DNA of 22,205 bases, taken from the NCBI GenBank assembly GCA_033764095.1, contig JANRJF010000482.1:1-22205 (forward strand). The letters run 5' to 3'. Shown one piece after another: positions 6,174 through 14,977 of this stretch (within the stretch, counting starts at the first letter, position 1; every line of letters starts with the position of its first letter). The notes beneath the pieces are model-generated. The model searched no databases. It saw nothing but the letters and a program-made list of their open reading frames with translations, and was not told the DNA's origin. The position numbers were made by a program, and so were the translations under genes. This DNA comes from JBDTMT01 sp033764095 (GTDB lineage: Bacteria; Desulfobacterota; Binatia; HRBIN30; CADEER01).

Positions 6174-7580
6174 ATGACCGAGGCGCAGCGGATCGAGTCC
6201 GACAGCATGGGCACCGTGGCGGTGCCCGCCGGTGCCTACTACGGTGCGCAGACGGCGCGCGCGCTGGCCAACTTCCGGCTCTCGCCATTGCGCTTTCCGC
6301 GCCGCTTCATCGCCGCCCTTGCCTGGGTGAAGGCGGCGGCGGCGCGTGCCAATGTCGCCCTCGGCCTACTCGACGAAGCGCGCGGCGCGGCGATCGAGCA
6401 GGCGGCAGGCGAGGTCGCCGCGGGGCGCTTCGACGAGCACTTTCCGCTCGATATCTTCCAGACCGGTTCCGGCACCTCGACGAACATGAACGCCAACGAG
6501 GTGATCGCCAACCGCGCTGCCGAGCATCTCGGGGGCGCTCGCGGTGACAAATCGGTGGTGCACCCCAATGACCACGTCAACATGGGGCAGAGCACCAACG
6601 ACGTGTTCCCCACCGCGCTGCACGTCGCGGCGCTGACGGCGATCGAGGACGACCTGCTGCCGGCGCTGCGCACGCTCGCCGCGTCGCTGGAACGCAAGGC
6701 GGAAGAGTTCAGCGACATCGTGAAGGCGGCGCGCACGCATCTGCAGGATGCCGTACCCATCACCCTCGGACAGGAGTTCAGCGGCTACGCCAGCGTCGTC
6801 CGACACGACCTCGCCCGCCTCGAGCGGAGCCGCATCCATCTCTCCGAGCTCGCCATCGGCGGGACCGCCGCCGGCACCGGGTTGAACGCGGCGGCGGGGT
6901 TCGCCGCACGCGTCGTCGCCGAGCTGCGCGCACTCACCGGCGAGAAGTTGCGCCAGGCCGACAACCTCTTCGAGGCGATGCAGAACCGTGATGCGGCGGT
7001 GGAGGTGTCCGCTGCCTGCCGCACGCTGGCGATCGGCCTGCTCAAGCTCGCCAACGACCTGCGCCTGCTCAGCTCCGGACCGCACACCGGTCTGAACGAA
7101 ATCACCCTTCCCGACCTGCAGCCGGGCTCGAGCATCATGCCCGGCAAAGTGAATCCGGTGATCCCCGAAGCGGTGGCGATGATCGCCGCGCAGGTGATCG
7201 GCTTCGACGCCGCGATCGCGATCGCGGCGATGAACGGCAACCTCGACCTCAATACCATGATGCCGGTCATCGCCTACGATCTGTTGTCGAGCATCGACCT
7301 GCTGGCGACCGCCAGTCGCACCCTGGCGACGCGCTGCATCGATGGCATCCAGGCCAATCGCGAACGCTGTCGATCGTTCGCCGAGAGCTCACCTGCGGTC
7401 GTTACGGCGCTGGCGCCCGTGATCGGCTACGATGCCGCGGCCGCACTGGTGAAGCAGGCACTGGCTGACGGCATACCGATCCGCGAGGCCGTGCGCGCCA
7501 GCGGTCTGGTGCCAGAGGACCGGCTCGATGCGCTGCTCGACCTGTTGGCGCTGACGCGCGGCGGCCGCGCCGGGGCCTGA
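6174..7580 (+). CDS. fumC: Class II fumarate hydratase
   Basis: This fumarase interconverts fumarate and malate in the TCA cycle without an iron-sulfur cluster and works as a homotetramer. The 468-residue protein shows the superfamily signatures TGSGTSTNMNANEV (97-110), HPNDHVNMGQSTND (130-143), RTHLQDAVPITLGQE (187-201) and GSSIMPGKVNPV (318-329). His189 in the THLQD segment favours fumarase over aspartase, which has Gln there. The NPVIPEAV continuation resembles the actinobacterial FumC branch as I recall it, so substrate specificity should be treated as probable. The ATG at 6174 has GGAGG at 6162-6166; an upstream in-frame start lacks this. It converges with the next minus-strand gene, whose stop is 3 nt away. 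Confidence 0.92.
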   Translation: MTEAQRIESDSMGTVAVPAGAYYGAQTARALANFRLSPLRFPRRFIAALAWVKAAAARANVALGLLDEARGAAIEQAAGEVAAGRFDEHFPLDIFQTGSGTSTNMNANEVIANRAAEHLGGARGDKSVVHPNDHVNMGQSTNDVFPTALHVAALTAIEDDLLPALRTLAASLERKAEEFSDIVKAARTHLQDAVPITLGQEFSGYASVVRHDLARLERSRIHLSELAIGGTAAGTGLNAAAGFAARVVAELRALTGEKLRQADNLFEAMQNRDAAVEVSAACRTLAIGLLKLANDLRLLSSGPHTGLNEITLPDLQPGSSIMPGKVNPVIPEAVAMIAAQVIGFDAAIAIAAMNGNLDLNTMMPVIAYDLLSSIDLLATASRTLATRCIDGIQANRERCRSFAESSPAVVTALAPVIGYDAAAALVKQALADGIPIREAVRASGLVPEDRLDALLDLLALTRGGRAGA

Positions 7581-7583
7581 CGG

Positions 7584-8951
7584 TCAGGAGGTCGGCGCGC
7601 CGGGGCCGATCGCGTAGACGGCCCCTCCGCCAGAGAGCTGGCAGGGGGCAAGCCCGTTCGGGCACCGCGCGCTGTCCGACTCGAGGTAGAGTCCCGATCG
7701 CCCGATGTAGATCGTGCCGTCCGAGTTGATCGCCGGCGACGCCGCGCCGATCGAGAATCCGGTGTCGAACGACCAGAGCAGCGTGCCGGTCGTTCCGTCG
7801 TCGCGGATCGCATACACGCGCCCGCCGACCGGAACCGGTGTGGCGCTGCCGGCGACGGTGCCGAGCAGGTCGGCGGCGAGGACGATGATGTCGTTGGTGC
7901 CCCCGATGGCCACGGCTGGCGAGGAGACGACCGGACCGTCCGCTTGGAACGTCCAGCGGACCTCACCGGTCGCGCGGTTGACCGCGTACAACGCACCGCT
8001 CTGGTCAGCGGCGTACAGGGAAGGGATCTCGGCGTCGTCGCGACCGAGCGCGAGCGATGCGGAGATCGGTGCACCGGCGGGCGGGAAATCGAAGCCGCTG
8101 TCCAGCGCCCCGTTCATCAACGCCCCGGCGAATATGCGCCCGTTGCCGTCGGCGACGTAGAACGTCTCGGTGGTCGGGTCGATCAGTACCGCCGCGCTGA
8201 TCGTCGCGGAGGCGAAGAACGACCAGCGCTGCCGGCCACGGATGTTATAGGCGCGCACGATGCCCGACAGACCGGCGGAGAGGATGATCGGCGTCGATTT
8301 GGTCGGCTCGTTGGGGTCCTGCGCCAGCGCGGCCGGTGACTGCGTGATCGGAAAATTGAGCTGATAGCGCGGCACGCCGTTCGGGCAGATGCCGTTGAAG
8401 CCGCCCTGGAGCGTGCCGACGTAGATGGTGCCGTCGCCGCTCCAGATGTTCGGCGAGGCGGCGGCGAAGCCCGACAGCAGCGCGCTGTTGCGTACCTCGC
8501 CCTCGTCGTTGAACTGGGTCAGAGAGCCATTGGTCGGCACGAACAGGTTGCCGTTGGCACCCAGCAGCGGCGTGCCGGTGATCGGACCGTCGACCATCAT
8601 GTCGTCGGTCAACGTGATCGGCATGCCGTCGTAGTCGATGACGTACACGTTGCCGTCCGTCGAGCCCACGTAGATGTACTGCGGGCCGAGCACCGGAGTC
8701 GCTTCGTTTGCGCCGATCGTCTGCACCGCAGGCGGAAACAGGATGCCACCGGAGCCGTCGTTGACGCTCAGGTCGACGCCCGGCAGGGAGCGGCCCGAGT
8801 TGAGCGCATCGGCGTGGAACTTCGGCCACGCCGAGTCGGCCAGCATGGTGCCTCCATTGAGGCTGCATGACGGCCCGCTGTCGCTCGAACAGGCGGCCAG
8901 CGCAATGCCGATCACGGTCAACAGGGCGATCAGTGGGCGCGGTATCGTCAT
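7584..8951 (-). CDS. Outer-membrane-type lipoprotein with PQQ-like beta-propeller repeats
   Basis: The 455-residue protein starts with a lipoprotein signal peptide: a hydrophobic core at about residues 6-20 and lipobox LAAC with the lipidated Cys at 21. Ser follows, so sorting to the outer membrane is expected if this is a diderm. The rest consists of blade-like repeats of PQQ/quinoprotein type, for example IYVGSTDGNVYVIDYDG, SLYAADQSGALYAVN with GEVRWTF, and TLLWSFDTG near the end. The repeats resemble BamB and quinoprotein propellers, but no catalytic or BAM-interaction motif is recognised. Its ATG overlaps the stop of the upstream lipoprotein gene by 4 nt (ATGA), so the two are translationally coupled paralogues or partners. 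Probably a surface scaffold or binding protein; function unknown. Confidence 0.85.
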   Translation of the reverse strand: MTIPRPLIALLTVIGIALAACSSDSGPSCSLNGGTMLADSAWPKFHADALNSGRSLPGVDLSVNDGSGGILFPPAVQTIGANEATPVLGPQYIYVGSTDGNVYVIDYDGMPITLTDDMMVDGPITGTPLLGANGNLFVPTNGSLTQFNDEGEVRNSALLSGFAAASPNIWSGDGTIYVGTLQGGFNGICPNGVPRYQLNFPITQSPAALAQDPNEPTKSTPIILSAGLSGIVRAYNIRGRQRWSFFASATISAAVLIDPTTETFYVADGNGRIFAGALMNGALDSGFDFPPAGAPISASLALGRDDAEIPSLYAADQSGALYAVNRATGEVRWTFQADGPVVSSPAVAIGGTNDIIVLAADLLGTVAGSATPVPVGGRVYAIRDDGTTGTLLWSFDTGFSIGAASPAINSDGTIYIGRSGLYLESDSARCPNGLAPCQLSGGGAVYAIGPGAPTS

Positions 8952-10513
8952 TCGATGGCGTACAGGCCGGTCGCGGTAGTGACGTAGATGCGACTGTGTG
9001 GACCGATGGCGGGCGACGAGAGGACGGGTGAGTCGTCGTTGGGGTCGAGGTCGATGCAGCCGGTTGCCCAGGGGTCGCTGGGATCGACGGTGCCGTCGTC
9101 GGGTTGGCCTGGATAGGAAGTGTCGAGCCCGCGTGCGCAGACCCGCCCGTCGGCGGTGCCGACGATGGCAAACAGGTCCCCCGAGACGACCGGCGACGTT
9201 TCAACCGTGATCGGCTCGTCCGTCATCGGCAGCACGCCCGGATACGCCTCGATGCATTCACCCTTGTCGTCGGAGACGCAGGAGTCCGGCGTGCAGTCGG
9301 TGCGCGTGCAGTCGCCGCCCACCGCCGCGCAGTCGGAGTTCTCCATGCAGATCAGGGTTTCGTCGTCTGCGCACCGCCCGATGGTGCACTTGTTGTTCTT
9401 GCAGGAACCCTCGTCGACGTCGCAGCTGTCGGTGCGACAGCTGCGCTGGAGATCGTCGCTGCAGCGCTGGGTCACCAGCGGCTGACCAGTCGAATCGCGG
9501 ATACCGTACAGGGTCCCCTCGCGGTCGACGAGATAGACGATGGTGTCGAAGATCGTCTGCGATCCTTCGTCGACGCTCTGACTGATGAAGGCCTGCGTTC
9601 CCAACACGTCGGCCTGCGGCGAGTACTGCCAGTTCAACGTGCCGTCGGGATTGATGGCGTACAGCGCGCTGCCCGCCCCGATGGCGTAGACGGAGACGTC
9701 CACCGACGCCGACTGCTGCAGCGGTGCGGCCGGCGGCACCCCGATCGGATAAGGCCAGCCGTTGCCTTGCAGGCGTTTTCCGGCGCTGTCGACGCCGAGC
9801 AGGAAGCCATCCGGCGTCGTGATGTAGGTGGCGCTGTTGATGCCCACCGCCGGCGTGCTGGTGATCGGACCAGCCACCCCGCCGCTCGGGAACGTCCAGC
9901 GCGGCGTGCCGATGCCGTTGATCGCCTGCAGGTAGCCGTTGTCGGCGCCGGTGAACACCGCCAGCAGCGACAGGTCGGAGGGATCGATCTGCACCTGCGC
10001 CGAGGAGCGAATGCCCGAGGTGGCCAGCCCGCCCTGGGTTTCGAACGCCCACTCGCAGGTGACCTTGTCGTTGGTCTCGTGCACGTAGAAGATCGCGCCG
10101 CGCTTGCCGTCCGACGCGTCACTGCCGAACGTGATGACGCCGCCCGCCTGGACGTTGAGGCTCGAGGACACCGGGCCAATCGGCATCGCCTGGCCGCCGT
10201 CGGGCGTGCAAGTCGACAGTTGCCAACGTGTCTTGCCTTCCCGGTCGACCGAGATGATACCGCTGTGCGTGCCGAGGTAGACGTCGGAGTCGCGGTCGAC
10301 GGTCGGAGTGGACAATCCCACGCCGCCCAGGTTGGTCGCCACCAACACCACTTCGCCTTTGTTGCCGCTGATCGAATTGCCCGATCCGGTGTTGTTGGAA
10401 TCGTGTCGGAACAACCCCCAGGGCAGCGACGGGACGGTTTGCGGCGGCCCCGAGTCCCCACTCGAACAGGCGCTCAGCCCAAAACAGAGCGCGAGCGCCA
10501 GCCTCAACCGCAT
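8948..10513 (-). CDS. PQQ-like beta-propeller lipoprotein with tandem Cys-rich insert
   Basis: The 521-residue protein has a short signal peptide with lipobox LSAC (lipidated Cys16, then Ser). Propeller-type repeats fill about residues 70-345 and 430-520, including SDVYLGTHSGIISVDREG, ALYAINPDGTLNWQY and RIYVTTATGLYAIE at the C-terminus. Between them, residues 351-420 hold 12 Cys in two tandem units of about 30 residues with nearly identical spacing, probably disulfide-bonded outside the cytoplasm. The gene starts 27 nt after the methyltransferase stop and overlaps the next lipoprotein gene by 4 nt. No strong Shine-Dalgarno sequence is visible. The exact role is unknown; an adhesion or protein-binding role for the insert is inference. 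Confidence 0.85.
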   Translation of the reverse strand: MRLRLALALCFGLSACSSGDSGPPQTVPSLPWGLFRHDSNNTGSGNSISGNKGEVVLVATNLGGVGLSTPTVDRDSDVYLGTHSGIISVDREGKTRWQLSTCTPDGGQAMPIGPVSSSLNVQAGGVITFGSDASDGKRGAIFYVHETNDKVTCEWAFETQGGLATSGIRSSAQVQIDPSDLSLLAVFTGADNGYLQAINGIGTPRWTFPSGGVAGPITSTPAVGINSATYITTPDGFLLGVDSAGKRLQGNGWPYPIGVPPAAPLQQSASVDVSVYAIGAGSALYAINPDGTLNWQYSPQADVLGTQAFISQSVDEGSQTIFDTIVYLVDREGTLYGIRDSTGQPLVTQRCSDDLQRSCRTDSCDVDEGSCKNNKCTIGRCADDETLICMENSDCAAVGGDCTRTDCTPDSCVSDDKGECIEAYPGVLPMTDEPITVETSPVVSGDLFAIVGTADGRVCARGLDTSYPGQPDDGTVDPSDPWATGCIDLDPNDDSPVLSSPAIGPHSRIYVTTATGLYAIE

Positions 10514-10540
10514 TCGGTCACCGTTGTCACAGACGCGCCG

Positions 10541-11116
10541 CTAACTCAATCGACGCCGCGCCACGACGCGCGCGAGGTGCGCGGGCGGTCCGCCGTCGTC
10601 ATACAATCCCTCCTCGAGGGCGAGGACGTCGAAGGCGGCGAACTCGCGCGCCAACTCGCCGGGCTCGAGCAGGAAGGCGGGGTTCTTCGGATGGCCGAGC
10701 CGCGCCTGCTCGCGCAGGAAGGTTTCGAAGACGACGATGCCGCCGGGGATGACGGCGCGGCGGATCGCGGGGAAGAGGCTGCGCTGCAGATAGCGGATGT
10801 TGACCACGACCGCGTAGCGATCTTCCGGCAAGCGGAAGTGCTCCAGGTCGGCCTGTACGGTGTTGATCGAGCGGCCGCTTGCCGGCGCCGCAGCGCGCAG
10901 GTGCGCGAGCCCGGCGAAGGCGAGGTCGATGGCATCCACCTGCAACCCCTGGCGGGCCAGGTACAGCGCGTTGCGCCCATCGCCGCAGGCCAGGTCCAGC
11001 GCGCGGCCGACGGCATGGCCTGGAAGGTGGCGTGCCAGCCAGTTCGAGGGCGCGCCACCGGCCGAACGGGCCGGGTCGGCGTAGCGCGCTTCCCACCGCG
11101 AGCGATCCGCACGCAT
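10541..11116 (-). CDS. Class I SAM-dependent methyltransferase
   Basis: The 191-residue protein has the Rossmann-fold SAM motif I, ALDLACGDGRNALYLA (39-54), an acidic motif II around VDAIDLA (60-66) and a later FETF-type strand after VIPGG. This is a compact TehB/UbiE-like methyltransferase; the substrate cannot be told. The start at 11116 is favoured because its ATG overlaps the comF stop as TGATG, implying translational coupling; an upstream in-frame ATG at 11191 would lie within comF sequence and add a low-complexity Arg-rich leader. It ends with TAG, 27 nt before the first lipoprotein gene. Confidence 0.85.
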   Translation of the reverse strand: MRADRSRWEARYADPARSAGGAPSNWLARHLPGHAVGRALDLACGDGRNALYLARQGLQVDAIDLAFAGLAHLRAAAPASGRSINTVQADLEHFRLPEDRYAVVVNIRYLQRSLFPAIRRAVIPGGIVVFETFLREQARLGHPKNPAFLLEPGELAREFAAFDVLALEEGLYDDGGPPAHLARVVARRRLS

Positions 11117-11832
11117 CACGGATCCAGGGCGCGCGCCAGCACGACGACCTCGACGCGCGTCGCGCCGGCCCGCCGCAGTACGCGCGCGCATTCGTTCACC
11201 GTCGCCCCGGTCGTCATCACGTCATCGACCAGCAGGACCGAGCGGCCGCGCAGGTGCTCCGGTTCGCGCACCGCGAAGGCGCGCGCGACATTGCGTCGCC
11301 GATCGCGCTCGCCGAGCCCCACCTGGGGCGGAGTAGCGCGCACCCGCATCAGGGCGCGCAACTCCACCGCCCGCTGCGTGTGCGCGGCGAGCGACCGCGC
11401 CAGCAGCGCGGACTGGTTGAATCCGCGCCAACGCAGGCGGCGCCGATGCAACGGCACAGGTACGATCACGTCGTGGTCGACCGGCACCGGCAGGTGCGCG
11501 CAGAAGTAGCGGCCCAGGATCCCGGCATACGAGATGTCGCGACCGTACTTGAGGCGCTGCAGGACGTCGATCAACGGACTCTGCTCGTCGTGGCGATAGC
11601 TGGCGCAGGCGCGCGCCCGAGCGAAGCGGGGTGGCCGGCGCCTGCAGCGACCACACGCGTGATCGCCGCCCGCGCCGCGCAGGGGCAGGCCGCACAAGGT
11701 ACAGAGGGGGGAGGCAGCCGGTCGGATCGCGTCGAGACAGCCGTGACAGAGATCGACAGCCTCGGTCCGCAGCTGGCAGGCCGGGCAGCGCGGCGGGAAG
11801 AGCAGATCGATCAGCCAGGACGGGCGATACAC
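11116..11832 (-). CDS. comF: ComF/GntX family phosphoribosyltransferase-like protein
   Basis: The 238-residue protein combines an N-terminal double zinc-finger region (Cys16, 19, 29, 32, 44, 47, 60, 63, all as C-x2-C pairs) with a phosphoribosyltransferase domain ending in the PRPP loop VLLVDDVMTTGAT (199-211). The family-specific segment PVPLHRRRLRWRGFNQ lies at 125-140. ComF proteins are linked to DNA uptake in naturally competent bacteria, but most genomes carry a homologue and no competence genes are seen here. The start is GTG at 11832 with AAGG close upstream. It appears to be the first gene of the comF-methyltransferase-lipoprotein cluster and faces a divergent promoter region. Confidence 0.92.
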   Translation of the reverse strand: MYRPSWLIDLLFPPRCPACQLRTEAVDLCHGCLDAIRPAASPLCTLCGLPLRGAGGDHACGRCRRRPPRFARARACASYRHDEQSPLIDVLQRLKYGRDISYAGILGRYFCAHLPVPVDHDVIVPVPLHRRRLRWRGFNQSALLARSLAAHTQRAVELRALMRVRATPPQVGLGERDRRRNVARAFAVREPEHLRGRSVLLVDDVMTTGATVNECARVLRRAGATRVEVVVLARALDP

Positions 11833-11841
11833 GACCTTCGG

Positions 11842-11870
11842 ATGCTATGGCCGGAAGGCGGCGAGGGCAA
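11842..11870 (-). promoter_or_regulatory. Candidate comF promoter
   Basis: On the minus strand, TTGCCC (11870-11865), a 17-nt spacer and TAGCAT (11847-11842) each match four of six consensus positions. Transcription would begin near 11835, only a few bases before the GTG at 11832, so the mRNA would be almost leaderless. That makes this assignment tentative. Confidence 0.3.
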
Positions 11871-11886
11871 ATGCGGCGAAACGCCT

Positions 11887-11915
11887 TTGACTGGGCATTC
11901 GATGGCGACTAGACT
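11887..11915 (+). promoter_or_regulatory. Sigma70-type promoter for the microprotein-greA unit
   Basis: TTGACT (11887-11892), exactly 17 nt, then TAGACT (11910-11915). The -35 matches five of six and the -10 four of six consensus positions, with ideal spacing. Transcription would start near 11922, giving a leader of about 20 nt before the ATG at 11943. This is one of the best promoter matches in the window and is divergent from comF. Confidence 0.6.
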
Positions 11916-11942
11916 CCGCCGCAACGAGCGGCAGGCAAAGCG

Positions 11943-12116
11943 ATGTTCAAGCGGTTCATGATCGGATTCGTGGTCGGCATCGGTGCCATGTACTGGTACA
12001 TCCACAACAGCGAGCAGGTGGTGACCAACGCCGACGAATGGATGCAGCGCTCGGCTTCGCAGTACCGGGGCGATCGAGACCACCAGTTGGTCGATCAGGC
12101 CACCGGGAAGCGCTGA
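11943..12116 (+). CDS. Membrane-anchored microprotein of unknown function
   Basis: This 57-residue protein begins MFKRFMIGFVVGIGAMYWY, a basic start followed by a single hydrophobic helix (about residues 5-19). A polar tail of about 35 residues follows, with Gln, Asp and Arg and the end ATGKR. This predicts a single-pass inner-membrane protein with the tail outside the cytoplasm or an uncleaved signal anchor. Support for being real: it follows a good promoter by about 27 nt, reading stays open to TGA at 12114, and it is followed by greA after 38 nt on the same strand. The ribosome-binding site (GGCAGGC region) is modest. No family is recognised. Confidence 0.65.
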   Translation: MFKRFMIGFVVGIGAMYWYIHNSEQVVTNADEWMQRSASQYRGDRDHQLVDQATGKR

Positions 12117-12154
12117 ACCGCTGTCGCGTCGCGACGGCGCTGGTGAGGTGATCC

Positions 12155-12637
12155 GTGGAACTGCCGGTCCTGCGTCGGCTCAAGAAGGAGCTCGAAGATC
12201 TCCGGTTCGAGCTGCACCACAAGCTGCCCAAGGAGATCGAGGTCGCGCGCGAGCACGGCGACCTGCGCGAGAACGCCGAGTTCCACGCCGCCAAGGAACG
12301 ACAGGGGTTCGTCAACGGCCGCATCGGCCACATCGAACAGCGCATCCGCGATCTGTCTTTGTATAGCGTCGCCTCGATTCCGCGTGCCGCGGTCGGCTAC
12401 GGCAGCCTGATCACGCTGGAGAGCGAAGACGGTGCCGAAGAGAAGTACGAGCTGGTCTTCCCGGAAGAAGTCGATGCCGCCGCCGGCCTGATCTCCATCG
12501 GCTCGCCGCTCGGACGTGCGATGCTCAACAAAGAGGTCGGTGACGACATCGAGGTGGCGACACCCAAGGGCAAGCGGACCTACTCGATCATCGAGCTAGT
12601 CACTATCCACGAACGCAAAGACATCGACATTCCGTAA
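12155..12637 (+). CDS. greA: Transcription elongation factor GreA
   Basis: GreA enters the secondary channel of RNA polymerase and stimulates cleavage of backtracked transcripts. The 160-residue protein has the N-terminal coiled-coil with the hallmark AREHGDLRENAEFHAA (31-46), including the acidic tip residues Asp36 and Glu39 that coordinate catalytic Mg2+. The C-terminal FKBP-like domain includes GSPLGRAMLNKEVGD and ends near YSIIELVTIH. The start is GTG at 12155 with a GTGAGG ribosome-binding site at 12143-12148. Gre-type paralogues differ little, so another GreA/GreB-family name is possible. It lies 38 nt after the microprotein gene and 179 nt before rimP. Confidence 0.9.
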   Translation: MELPVLRRLKKELEDLRFELHHKLPKEIEVAREHGDLRENAEFHAAKERQGFVNGRIGHIEQRIRDLSLYSVASIPRAAVGYGSLITLESEDGAEEKYELVFPEEVDAAAGLISIGSPLGRAMLNKEVGDDIEVATPKGKRTYSIIELVTIHERKDIDIP

Positions 12638-12728
12638 ACGGCGTTTCGCGCCGCCGCATCGCCGTCGCGCCGCCCGCTCGGCCCGGCCCACCCAGCGCCT
12701 CGTCGCATCCCCCCCGCGGCAGGCTCTC

Positions 12729-12758
12729 TTGCGACCGTCTTCCGGCCCGTGCTATCCA
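12729..12758 (+). promoter_or_regulatory. Candidate promoter of the rimP-nusA-infB operon
   Basis: TTGCGA (12729-12734) is followed after 18 nt by TATCCA (12753-12758), preceded by TGC as an extended -10. Each box is only a partial match. Transcription from here would begin near 12765 and place the terminator-like hairpin at 12787-12803 inside a leader of about 50 nt. Confidence 0.35.
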
Positions 12759-12786
12759 TCCAGACTCTTTTCTGGCCGCAATACCG

Positions 12787-12812
12787 GTGGGCCGTGCGCC
12801 CACTTTTTATTT
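12787..12812 (+). terminator. Intrinsic terminator / putative attenuator just before rimP
   Basis: GTGGGC (12787-12792) pairs with GCCCAC (12798-12803) across a 5-nt loop and is followed at once by TTTTTATTT (12804-12812). The pattern is that of a Rho-independent terminator. It could end transcripts from greA, 150 nt upstream, or attenuate the nusA operon if its promoter lies upstream of the hairpin. The rimP ATG at 12817 begins 4 nt after the T tract. Confidence 0.7.
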
Positions 12813-12816
12813 GAAA

Positions 12817-13323
12817 ATGGATAGTTCGGTCGTCGAGCGGGTCTGGCGCATGGCCCAGCCGCTCGTCGTGGATCACGGGATGGAAATCGTCGACATCGAT
12901 TATCGCCGAGAGGGGCGCGGGCACATTCTGCGCTTCTATCTGGACCGCCCCGAGGGGGGGGTGACGATCGATGAGCTGACGACCATGAGCCGCCGCCTGG
13001 GGGATGTGGTCGAGGTGGCCGAGATCATTCCAGGGCACTACACCCTCGAGGTGTCGTCGCCGGGTATCAACCGGCGGCTGCGTCAGCCCGAGCATTTCCG
13101 CCGCTACCTCGGAAAGCGGGTCCGCGTCCGCCTCGTCGAGCCGCATGAAGGCCGGCGCGGGTTCGTGGGCGTCCTACAGGCGGTTGGCGACGACGGGGTG
13201 GTGATCGCCACCGCCGACGGCGAGCGGTCGGTGGCCTTCGACCGCATCGCGCAGGCCAACTACGAGCACGAATTTCCTGGTCCAGCGCCGGCCCGGCCGC
13301 GCGCAGGCGCTGCTTCGAGGTGA
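12817..13323 (+). CDS. rimP: Ribosome maturation factor RimP
   Basis: RimP binds early 30S intermediates and promotes assembly around uS12. The 168-residue protein has the two-domain RimP layout: an N-terminal KH-like part with LVVDHGMEIVDIDYRREG and LRFYLDRPEGG, then the conserved LEVSSPGINRRL and the C-terminal SH3-like barrel (LGKRVRVRL ... GVLQAVGDDGVVI). ATG 12817 is preferred over GTG 12787: it fits the family's N-terminus, and the longer frame would read through the terminator hairpin. Neither start has a visible Shine-Dalgarno sequence; the AU-rich leader may compensate. It is the first gene of the operon, 6 nt before nusA. Confidence 0.92.
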   Translation: MDSSVVERVWRMAQPLVVDHGMEIVDIDYRREGRGHILRFYLDRPEGGVTIDELTTMSRRLGDVVEVAEIIPGHYTLEVSSPGINRRLRQPEHFRRYLGKRVRVRLVEPHEGRRGFVGVLQAVGDDGVVIATADGERSVAFDRIAQANYEHEFPGPAPARPRAGAASR

Positions 13324-13329
13324 TGACGC

Positions 13330-14690
<1,361 letters not shown>

Positions 14691-14694
<4 letters not shown>

Positions 14695-14966
14695 GTCGAC
14701 CCCGCGTTCCTATGCGCACCTGCATGGGGTGCGGTGCGTCCGCGCCGCAGCGCGACCTGCTGCGCGTCGTGCGCGACGAGGCCGCTGGCCTGCGCGCTGA
14801 CGCGGCGCGGCGCCTGGGCGGCCGCGGCGGATATCTCCACCGCAAGTCTGACTGCTTGGCGCGCTTCGCGCAGCGCAAGGGAGCGTTGCGCTCGTTGCGC
14901 GCAACCGTGGATCGAGCGACGCGAGCCGCCCTGGTGGCGACGGTGGCGCTCGATGCGGGTGAATGA
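14691..14966 (+). CDS. ylxR: YlxR/RnpM family RNA-binding protein (DUF448)
   Basis: The 91-residue basic protein carries the family motifs MRTCMGCG (8-15) and GRGGYLHRKSDC (44-55). The YlxR family sits between nusA and infB in many bacteria. In Bacillus its member has been reported to bind and modulate RNase P; that is family knowledge, not visible here. The GTG start at 14691 overlaps the nusA stop by 4 nt (GTGA), with GGAGGAG at 14680-14686, so translation is coupled. It ends at 14966, 11 nt before the infB ATG. Confidence 0.9.
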
Positions 14967-14977
14967 GGGAATCGGCG

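Noticed and set aside
7576..7588. Inverted repeat CCTGAC/GTCAGG where fumC and the lipoprotein gene converge
   Set aside because: The 6-bp arms have a 1-nt spacer and mostly arise from the two opposing TGA stops; too short to call a bidirectional terminator.
9104..11509. Plus-strand open frame of 801 codons opposite the lipoproteins and methyltransferase
   Set aside because: It shows no recognisable domain and lies opposite the lipoprotein, methyltransferase and comF genes, which have clear signal peptides, motifs and stop/start coupling.
12787..12816. GTG 12787 as the rimP start
   Set aside because: It would place a terminator hairpin in the coding region, adds residues not expected in the family, and has no Shine-Dalgarno sequence.
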